The notes under the pieces were generated by a model. The model had not been told where the DNA came from. It worked only from the letters and a program-made list of their open reading frames with translations, and searched no databases. Shown here piece by piece: positions 57,378 through 64,000 of a DNA stretch of 64,000 nt. A program made the position numbers and the translations under genes. Each line of letters opens with the position of its first letter. Within the stretch, counting starts at the first letter, position 1. The stretch spans positions 124,001-188,000 of the forward strand of contig NZ_AFWV01000005.1 of assembly GCF_000223985.1 (NCBI RefSeq), written 5' to 3'. This stretch comes from Thiocapsa marina 5811. GTDB taxonomy: Bacteria; Pseudomonadota; Gammaproteobacteria; Chromatiales; Chromatiaceae.

Positions 57378-59803
57378 CCGAAGCGCCGCAGCCGCAGGCT
57401 GTTGGTGACGACGAAGAGGCTCGACACGCTCATGGCGGCGGCGGCGAGCATGGGGTTGAGGAGCCACCCGGTGAGCGGGAAGAAGACGCCGGCCGCGAGC
57501 GGGATGAGCGCGACGTTGTAGGCGTAGGCCCAGAAAAAATTGATGCGGATAGTGCGCAGTGTCTTGCGTGCCAGCGCGATCGCGGCGGCCGTGCCGCGCA
57601 GGTCGCCCTGCATCAGGATGACCTCGCCGGCTTCGACCGCGATATCCGTACCCGTGCCGATCGCGATGCCGACATCCGCCTGCGCAAGGGCCGGGGCGTC
57701 GTTGATGCCGTCCCCGACGAAGGCGACGCGACGCCCCTCGGCTTGCAGACGCTTGACCTCGGCGGCCTTGTCCGCCGGAAGCACCTCGGCGAGGACGCGC
57801 GTGATGCCGACTTGGCGAGCGATTGCCTCGGCGGTCCGGCGCCCGTCGCCGGTCAGCATCCCGACCTCGAGCCCGAGCGCACGCAGTTGCGCGATTGCCT
57901 CTCGGCTGCCGGCCTTGATGGGATCCGCGACCGCAAGAACCGCGATCAGGCGTCCATCCGCCGCGACATAGATCGGGGTCTGGCCTTCCGCGCCGAGGCG
58001 CTCGGCGACCTCGCTCGCGGCGTCCAAAGACACCGCCAGCCGCTCCATCCAACGCCGCGCACCGACGGCGATCCTTTGCTCGCCGACCTGGCCCTGAATG
58101 CCGAACCCGGGCTCGGCTTCGATCTGCGCGACCTCCGGCAGGGTCAATCCCCGTGCCTTGGCGTCCGCAACGACGGCAGCGGCGATCGGATGCTCGCTGT
58201 GATGCTCGACCGCCGCCGTCAGAGCCAGCGCCGTGTCCTTCTCCATACCGTAGGCGTGGAGCGCGACGAGTGCCGGACGGCCCTCGGTCAAGGTCCCGGT
58301 CTTGTCCAGGACGAGGGTGTCTACGCGGGCCAGCGTCTCGAGCGCGGCACCGTTGCGCACGAGGATCCCCAAGGCCGCGCCGCGTCCGGTCGCGACCATG
58401 ATGGCCGTCGGCGTCGCGAGCCCCATCGCGCAGGGGCAAGCGATCAGCAGCACGCTGACCGCGGCGACGAAGGCATAGCTCAAGGCCGGCTGCGGACCCA
58501 GCCAGAGCCAGACCGCGAAGGTCACGAGCGCGACGAGCATGACCAGGGGTACGAACACGGCGGCGATCCGGTCGGCGACTCGCTGGATCGGCGGCTTGCC
58601 GGATTGGGCGTCCTCGACCAGCCGGATGATCTGCGCCAGCACCGTCTCCGCACCCACGCGGGTGGCGCGGTAGCGGAAGGATCCCGTCTGATTGAGCGTG
58701 CCGCCGATGACCGCGTCTCCGGGATCCTTGCGCACCGGCACCGGCTCGCCGCTGATCATGGATTCGTCGACCCGACTGCCGCCCTCGGTCAGGGTGCCGT
58801 CGACCGGGATGCGCTCCCCCGGGCGCACCTGGATGACGTCGCCCGGAACGACCGCGTCGGCGGGGATCTCGATCTCGCCGTCCGGGCCGATGATGCGGGC
58901 GGTCTTCGGCTGGAGGGTCACCAGACGTCGAATGGCCTGCGAGGTTCGTCCCTTGGCGACCGCTTCGAGATAACGCCCGAGCAGGATCAGGGTCACGATG
59001 ACCGCGGCGGCCTCGAAATAGAGATGGACCGTCCCGGCGGGAAACACCCCCGGAAGGGTCAGCGCCAGCAACGAGTAGAGATAGGCCGCGCCGCTGCCGA
59101 GCATCACCAGACTGTCCATGCCGGGGCTCAGGTGCCGAAGCTCGGTGAGGCCGCGTGCGAGGAAGCGCCGCCCGGACCAGAAGAGCACCGGGGTGGCCAG
59201 CACCAGCTCGAGCCAGGCCCACAGGCCCTTCGGTGCCAGCTTGGCCATGAGCGCATCGAGTCCAGGCACGACCATCGGCCCCATGCTGATCAGCAACAGC
59301 GGCAGGGTCAGGGACGCGGCGACGCGCAGATCGCTTTTGAGTCGGCGCAGCTCCTGCGCCTTGCGCGTCTCGTCCGTTTCGGTGCGTTGCTCGGGCGTGG
59401 CCGGCTCATAGCCGGCCGCGCGGATTGATTGGGCGATGCGCTCCGGGCTCACCGTCGCGGGGAGATAGCTGACGGTCGCCGATTCGGTCCCGAGATTGAC
59501 CGTCGCTTCGATGACGCCCGGCACGGCCTGAATGGCCCGTTCCACGCGCGCCACACAGGACGCGCAGGTCATGCCGCCGACGCCGAAGGTGACCGACTCG
59601 AGCACCGGCTCGTAACCCGCGCTGCGAACCGCATCGAGCAAGGCCGGTACGGTCGCCTGATCGTAGCGCACGACTGCGGTGCCGGCCGCCAGGTTGACCG
59701 TCGCGGATGCCACGCCCGGAGCACGGGCGATTGCGCGCTCCACACGCGCCACGCAGGATGCGCAGCTCATTCCCCCGACACCGATCCGGACCTCTTGTGT
59801 CAT
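57338..59803 (-). CDS. copA: Copper-exporting P1B-type ATPase
   Basis: 821 aa. Two N-terminal heavy-metal domains each carry [15 protein letters not shown] (about 10-25 and 75-90). Membrane motif [10 protein letters not shown] marks Cu(I) transport, DKTGTLTEG holds the phosphorylated Asp, and [20 protein letters not shown] the hinge; the HP site ([12 protein letters not shown]) is present. It exports Cu(I) from the cytoplasm. No CueR/CopR regulator is adjacent. The 3' end overlaps a convergent small gene by 40 nt. Confidence 0.96.
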   Translation of the reverse strand: MTQEVRIGVGGMSCASCVARVERAIARAPGVASATVNLAAGTAVVRYDQATVPALLDAVRSAGYEPVLESVTFGVGGMTCASCVARVERAIQAVPGVIEATVNLGTESATVSYLPATVSPERIAQSIRAAGYEPATPEQRTETDETRKAQELRRLKSDLRVAASLTLPLLLISMGPMVVPGLDALMAKLAPKGLWAWLELVLATPVLFWSGRRFLARGLTELRHLSPGMDSLVMLGSGAAYLYSLLALTLPGVFPAGTVHLYFEAAAVIVTLILLGRYLEAVAKGRTSQAIRRLVTLQPKTARIIGPDGEIEIPADAVVPGDVIQVRPGERIPVDGTLTEGGSRVDESMISGEPVPVRKDPGDAVIGGTLNQTGSFRYRATRVGAETVLAQIIRLVEDAQSGKPPIQRVADRIAAVFVPLVMLVALVTFAVWLWLGPQPALSYAFVAAVSVLLIACPCAMGLATPTAIMVATGRGAALGILVRNGAALETLARVDTLVLDKTGTLTEGRPALVALHAYGMEKDTALALTAAVEHHSEHPIAAAVVADAKARGLTLPEVAQIEAEPGFGIQGQVGEQRIAVGARRWMERLAVSLDAASEVAERLGAEGQTPIYVAADGRLIAVLAVADPIKAGSREAIAQLRALGLEVGMLTGDGRRTAEAIARQVGITRVLAEVLPADKAAEVKRLQAEGRRVAFVGDGINDAPALAQADVGIAIGTGTDIAVEAGEVILMQGDLRGTAAAIALARKTLRTIRINFFWAYAYNVALIPLAAGVFFPLTGWLLNPMLAAAAMSVSSLFVVTNSLRLRRFGQATQGSRQLAAK

Positions 59804-59817
59804 GGGTCGACCTAGCT

Positions 59818-60066
59818 CTAGGCGCCCGTCGGGGCGAACGGGTCGGTGACGAGGTCGCCGTCGATCATCCGCGTAGGGGAGCCGCAGCTCTTGCGCCGTC
59901 GGGCCTTGCCGAACTGCGCGAACGCGGCTTCGGCAGTCAGCTCAAGCAGACTGACCCGGACCAACGTCTCCGAAATGGCAGTGAAGTGCATCGTCGATGT
60001 CACGGGTGTTTCGAATGTCCCTCTGCCTTCGACAACAGAAAGAGGTTCGCGATCGCCATCGGCCAT
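59818..60066 (-). CDS. Possible small protein upstream of copA
   Basis: 82 aa at most; a shorter form could start at the internal Met (59991, [20 protein letters not shown]). No family is recognised; it contains [18 protein letters not shown]. It ends 14 bp before copA on the same strand, which fits an operon, but there is no clear ribosome site and a frame is open on the other strand too. Confidence 0.3.
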   Translation of the reverse strand: MADGDREPLSVVEGRGTFETPVTSTMHFTAISETLVRVSLLELTAEAAFAQFGKARRRKSCGSPTRMIDGDLVTDPFAPTGA

Positions 60067-60238
60067 TCCGAGCGACGATTCTCCGGAACCTGTGGCGGCG
60101 ACACCTGTCGGCTTGGATCGATCCCTCGCGGTACGCGCCGGGGGCGTCCAATTGCCGGATCTTGGGTGGCGCGGGCGAGGATGATCTGGCTCTGGGCGAG
60201 ATTATCATCGCCTAGAGCGAGCCATGGGGTTGCGTAGT

Positions 60239-62215
60239 CTAGCCCTGCCGATGTCCAAAGCGTCGAATGCCCATAAGCAACATGACCAGGGCAAGCAAAC
60301 CCGCCGTCCACACACCCAGTGTTGGAACCGCCACCCCGTGGCGCCCACGGAGGAGAATGACTTCCCAACCCCCTAGCGTCGGGCGCAGCGCTTGCGCCGT
60401 CGATGCCGTGCCGTCGTCCTCGGCAACCGGGGCCGCTTGTTCCGCCAAGAGGTTCATGGGGTTTGCGGTACCGATCCAGAGCTCGTCGCCCGACACCATG
60501 GCCCGGATCCCGTAGTTGGCAACATTTCCGATACCGCCGATCGCCTCGGGTAGCGCATAGCCGGTCGTGTCGTCGAACCGATAGATATCGGCCCCCGGGA
60601 AGATGAGCGGAAAGCGGATGGCAGCCAAGTCCTCGGGGTCGATGGTGTCCATAATGCCGCTGTCGATGATCGCATTGATCTCGTCTCGAAAGGCGTCGGA
60701 GGCAAACAACTCCGTGCCCAGGAGAAAGGTCCAGTCAAAGGTCCCGACGAATAACCTCCCATCGTGTACGGCCATGGTCCAACTGTAGAGATTGAAAAAA
60801 TCGTTGAAACCGGAGTAGCCGAGCTGAGGCTCCGGATTATCCATGTTGTTTGGAACAAAGTTGACGTAGGTGCGCGACACCGGGTCATAACTGGGTAGGA
60901 TCGGCATCCCGTACACGAGCTCGACACTGCTGCCGCGCATTCGGAACACGCTTGTTGCGCGGTAGGTTCCTAGAAATGCCCCTAGGATCTCGGTCGCATC
61001 CAGAGAGCCGCTGCGATCTGCGTCGAGGTTATAGTCGGGATTGCAGGTCGTCACCCGGCAGAGCTCATGGGTGCGGAGTGCCGCGAAGATGCCGCCGACC
61101 GGAAAATGCATCGTGCCGAAGTACAAGTATCCCCCGAATGATGCCATTGCGCCGCCCGCATAGCTGCGTGCCGTGACGGCATCGGGCTCGTACTCGTCGA
61201 ATCCGAATTCGCGAATGAAGCTGGCGCTGCTGGTAGGTAAGCTGCCGTCCGCGCCGAGTTTCGAGGGACTGCGGTAGATACCGGGCACGACCCCACCGCC
61301 GTTGCGCACATCGGGCCAGGTACTCACGTACAGATAGCCGTTATGCGCAGCGGCAAAGGCGGCCTGCTGGCTCGGCACGGTGCCGACGAGGGCGAACGTC
61401 AAAGGGCTGCCCATCGAACCGCTCCAGCGCAGAATACTGCCGTTGCCGGAATTGTTCGCAACCGTCATGTATAACTGATCTCCGATGCGTGTTATCCCGC
61501 GAACGTTGTAATAGTCGGAAAATTTCCGGCTGCCCAGGAAAGAGCCCGTGCTTGCTCGAAAGGCAAACACGTACACGGCGTCTTCGCTGTGGGCGGGGCC
61601 GGCCAACAACACGACATCGTTTAATGCGCCGACCGCGCGCAGCCCCATCGTTTTCTGAAGATCGGCAAGCCCGGAGCCGGACAAGGTCGGTTGGACAGTG
61701 GTCCGTTTAATCAGGTCGTATCTGTAGATTTCGGGCAAGCGCCAGTCGCTCATGCCCGGCACGCCGGCTTGGCCGGCCGCGCCTTCGCACACGTAGGCGT
61801 TGTTCTCGGTCGTGAGCTGAATACCGATTGTATCCTTGAAAACGGTGCAGATGGCGTTTGCCAACGTCCCCCACCAGAGCGAGTCGTCCGATTGGGCCAT
61901 ACCCCAAACGTAACCGCCGTTCACCTTCGGGACGCCGCCTGGCTCGCAGGGTGGCGCCGCGGTTCCGTTGCGCGCGTCGCCGATTCCGTAGAAGCAGTCA
62001 TCCACCGGGGCGTTTGCGACGGGCTCTCGCTCGCGAGGCGGAAAGGCCGCGGTTTCAGCTCGCGCTACGTGATCGGGCGTCGGGGCGTCCGGATACTGTT
62101 GCAGCCAGAATTGGTTGAGATCCTGCAAAGCCTTGTCCGGTGTCGCGGCATGCAGAGACCCCGCTGCAATCGAACCGATGGAGCAGCATAGGATCGCGTA
62201 AGCAAAGCGTCGCAT
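60239..62215 (-). CDS. Secreted repeat protein with IPTL-CTERM-like sorting tail
   Basis: 658 aa. A signal peptide (MRRFAYAILCCSIGSIAAGS) is followed by a large domain with many GxLYxxT/GTF turns (for example NGYLYVSTWPD, GGYLYFGTMHFP, DGRLFVGTFDWTF, GDELWIGTANP), suggesting a beta-propeller. An EF-hand-like calcium loop (LDADRSGSLDATEILGAFL) sits near residue 400. The C-terminus is VPTLGVWTAGLLALVMLL followed by RRFGHRQG: a PTL motif, one span and basic residues, as in IPTL-CTERM proteins sorted and cleaved by an exosortase-like enzyme. Function unknown. Confidence 0.8.
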   Translation of the reverse strand: MRRFAYAILCCSIGSIAAGSLHAATPDKALQDLNQFWLQQYPDAPTPDHVARAETAAFPPREREPVANAPVDDCFYGIGDARNGTAAPPCEPGGVPKVNGGYVWGMAQSDDSLWWGTLANAICTVFKDTIGIQLTTENNAYVCEGAAGQAGVPGMSDWRLPEIYRYDLIKRTTVQPTLSGSGLADLQKTMGLRAVGALNDVVLLAGPAHSEDAVYVFAFRASTGSFLGSRKFSDYYNVRGITRIGDQLYMTVANNSGNGSILRWSGSMGSPLTFALVGTVPSQQAAFAAAHNGYLYVSTWPDVRNGGGVVPGIYRSPSKLGADGSLPTSSASFIREFGFDEYEPDAVTARSYAGGAMASFGGYLYFGTMHFPVGGIFAALRTHELCRVTTCNPDYNLDADRSGSLDATEILGAFLGTYRATSVFRMRGSSVELVYGMPILPSYDPVSRTYVNFVPNNMDNPEPQLGYSGFNDFFNLYSWTMAVHDGRLFVGTFDWTFLLGTELFASDAFRDEINAIIDSGIMDTIDPEDLAAIRFPLIFPGADIYRFDDTTGYALPEAIGGIGNVANYGIRAMVSGDELWIGTANPMNLLAEQAAPVAEDDGTASTAQALRPTLGGWEVILLRGRHGVAVPTLGVWTAGLLALVMLLMGIRRFGHRQG

Positions 62216-62737
62216 CAGTTAACCTCTAGCAGCGGATGTTTGGAGCGAGATGACCATGGTAAAGCGGCGGCCGCGAACATCCATGGTATAGGTGTGGGTG
62301 GCAATAGGGCAAGAAAATTATGAATTAAGAATAAGTTTGTAAGGTATAACACGAATCGATGACGACACGGTCGAAAGCAAGTTTCGTCAAAGACGGGCCA
62401 ATTCCGGGGGTATTCAAACGATCGGACGCGGGTGGGGGGATGGTCGCTTCCGAGAGATGCTGAACAGACAGAAATCCGGTTTCGACGACGATTACGCCGA
62501 GCTCCTGCCGGCGACGATCGTCCTCGCGGATCGGTCGCTCGAACAGGACGAACAGCTTGCTGGAGACATCCGTCTCGCTACTGCCGGCCCGCGGCGGCCG
62601 AAAGCAAGGGCACCAATCCACATCGCGGAGGATGAGCACCGAGGCGCGTCCGATCTAGCCGATCAGCCGTCTGCGCCCCGGCGTTCTTAAGGTGTCGTGA
62701 TCGAAGGGATTGGATTCGTCATCCTGGCCCGGAAAGA
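62216..62737. other. Intergenic region without a supported gene
   Basis: About 520 bp between two minus-strand genes. An AT-rich stretch (about 62310-62350) probably holds the promoter of the IPTL-CTERM-like protein gene. A 104-residue minus-strand frame (62325-62639) has no recognised family or ribosome site. Confidence 0.45.
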
Positions 62738-64000
62738 TCAGAGTTTGCGCGCCGGTTCCTCGAGCCGGGATCCCGTGGCGGCTGCCCGGAATCCGGGTGT
62801 TGGCTCCAGGCGGCGCAGAGAGTGTTGGTCGCCGCCGAAGATGTCGCGCGCAAGGATGCGGATGGCAGCCAGCCAAGCGGTGGAGGCCTCGCAGGCCGCG
62901 GGTTGATTCTCCGGATTCCGACAGACGGTCGCCGTGTCACGGTCGGCGATGACGTGCATGCCGGGTAGCGGTCGGATTGCCGGTGACCCGGGCTCGGGTG
63001 CAGTGAGGGCCATCATCGAGGGGCGCGCATCGCCCAAGAGTCGCAGGAGCAGCCCGGGGAGTTGATAGAAGGGCAGGTCGCCGGTCTTGACAACGCCGCG
63101 TTGTCCGTCGATCAGGATCAAGGGCGTGGAGACGACGGTGCGAAACATCGCGTCGGTGAACTCGGCGCGATTCGAGGCCAAGAGGCCGGATTCCCTGAAG
63201 CCGCCGAAGTGATTGCCGAGCGCGGGCAGATGGTCGCCGAAAAGGACGATGAGCCCGTCGGGGTCGAGCTGTCTGAGCTCACGCAGAAACGCCATTAGCT
63301 CGCGTGATTTGTAGTACAGGGTATTGGCGTATGCCTCGACGGTCGCGTGGCCCTCGGCCGCTTCGATGACCGCCGGGCGCCGGGCGTTCAACGGGTAGGG
63401 AAGATGTCCGAAATAGGTCAGGACATAATTGAAGGCGGGCGTGGATCCCTGCAGCTGCGGTCCGAGCTTGTCGAGCACCTGGCGGTAAAGCGAGGCGTCG
63501 CCCAGAAAGCCCTCGTTCATGTCGTCGAGCTCGAAATCGCCGTCTGACCAATAGGTGTCGAATCCGATGCGACGATACGCGTTGACCCGATTCCAGAAAG
63601 ACGCCGCGTTGGGGTGCGACGCGAACGACCGGTAGCCGGCGCTCGCCAAATGGCGCGGCAGACAGGGGGCTTCGTTGCGCAGTCCGCCCTCGAAGAAGAC
63701 GTTGTCGCGTTCGACCGGGAAGCCGCAGAGGACCTCGAACTCGGTATTGGCGGTGTAGCCGCCGAAGACCGGCGCGAGCGCATGGGCGTTGCCGGAGGCC
63801 GCCCAGAGCGCGCGGAAAGCCGGATCGAGCGGATCCGCCGAGAGCTCGGATGCGCCGAGCAGCATCGGATCCCAAAAGGACTCGAGCACGATCATGTGAA
63901 GATTGCGCGTCGGGCCGACGGGTGTCGCGACCTTGAGGACGTCGCTCGGGGTGGATGCCCCGAGTCGCGCGAGCGCCTCGGCGACCTCGCCGGCAGACGG
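62738..64000 (-). CDS. LtaS/OpgB-family phosphotransferase, C-terminal part (runs off window)
   Basis: At least 420 codons, open to the last base of the window with no start. This is the extracytoplasmic sulfatase-fold domain of the LtaS/MdoB superfamily, which moves phosphoglycerol or phosphoethanolamine groups in the envelope. Signatures are MIVLESFWDPML (metal Glu), GGYTANTEFEVLCGFP (nucleophile Thr), FNYVLTYFGHLPYP and LIVLFGDHLPALG (metal Asp-His). The membrane-spanning N-terminus should lie beyond the window. Confidence 0.85.
   Translation of the reverse strand, partial: PSAGEVAEALARLGASTPSDVLKVATPVGPTRNLHMIVLESFWDPMLLGASELSADPLDPAFRALWAASGNAHALAPVFGGYTANTEFEVLCGFPVERDNVFFEGGLRNEAPCLPRHLASAGYRSFASHPNAASFWNRVNAYRRIGFDTYWSDGDFELDDMNEGFLGDASLYRQVLDKLGPQLQGSTPAFNYVLTYFGHLPYPLNARRPAVIEAAEGHATVEAYANTLYYKSRELMAFLRELRQLDPDGLIVLFGDHLPALGNHFGGFRESGLLASNRAEFTDAMFRTVVSTPLILIDGQRGVVKTGDLPFYQLPGLLLRLLGDARPSMMALTAPEPGSPAIRPLPGMHVIADRDTATVCRNPENQPAACEASTAWLAAIRILARDIFGGDQHSLRRLEPTPGFRAAATGSRLEEPARKL

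Noticed and set aside
62325-62639. A 104-residue minus-strand protein between the propeller-like gene and the LtaS-like gene
   Set aside because: No ribosome site, no recognised family, and it covers the AT-rich likely promoter.

Overview
The window is GC-rich, tightly packed bacterial DNA. The gene set (msrPQ, suf operon, Fbp-type iron uptake, Tex, a DUF2333 protein, sulfur-linked genes such as cysC and a CysZ-like protein) fits a gammaproteobacterium. By recall of similar proteins it is most like a purple sulfur bacterium of the Chromatiaceae (for example Thiocapsa or a relative). The taxonomy is an inference from gene content; no search was run. No rRNA, tRNA or CRISPR array was recognised.

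Layout. 0-3 kb: an orphan Mrr-type restriction nuclease, then msrP-msrQ (repair of oxidised periplasmic methionines). 3-15.7 kb: a signalling block made of an HD-GYP response regulator, two giant hybrid histidine kinases (CBS/PAS/GAF and CHASE/PAS/GAF types) and a periplasmic-binding-domain GGDEF protein, so c-di-GMP breakdown and synthesis enzymes are encoded side by side. 15.8-16.2 kb: a decayed IS630-type transposase. 16.4-22 kb (minus strand): an RND efflux pump with its adaptor, preceded by a CysZ-like membrane protein fused to a C-terminal J domain. 22.3-27 kb: a Pro/Ala-rich anchored protein with a recurring His-Phe-Ala-Pro-Leu motif, a DUF2333 protein, cysC and three small proteins. 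27-35.5 kb: an fbpABC-like ferric iron transporter (minus) divergent from sufB-sufC-sufD-sufT (plus), with a Fur-box-like palindrome inside the fbpA promoter. 35.7-39.2 kb: a type I phosphodiesterase, uppP, a phosphopantetheinyl transferase and a small TTG-start gene. 39.2-46.5 kb: tex, a small SET-domain protein and a second RND pump pair. 46.5-48 kb: a RIO-family kinase and small conserved genes. 48.7-56.5 kb: a sulfatase region under an AraC-type regulator, with one intact sulfatase, one frameshifted sulfatase, an outer-membrane protein, the 3' scrap of a third sulfatase, and a chimeric scar of a HAD phosphatase and an outer-membrane protein. 57-64 kb: a copper P-type ATPase, a secreted beta-propeller-like protein with an IPTL-CTERM-like tail, and the 3' part of an LtaS/OpgB-family membrane phosphotransferase running off the window end.

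The most unusual structural signal is a family of six dispersed elements of about 84-112 bp (at 20.7, 32.7, 35.0, 35.5, 35.6 and 38.0 kb). Their ends are the inverted repeats TAAACCGCG and CGCGGTTTA. Every copy lies exactly at, or within 7 nt of, the 3' end of a gene; in four cases the element's terminal TAA is itself the stop codon. Other items worth a second look are the CysZ-J fusion, a hybrid kinase whose HPt-like domain has Cys where the phosphorylated His should be, the Fur-box-like site set exactly in a promoter spacer, and the decaying sulfatase cluster with a clean inverted repeat in its control region.
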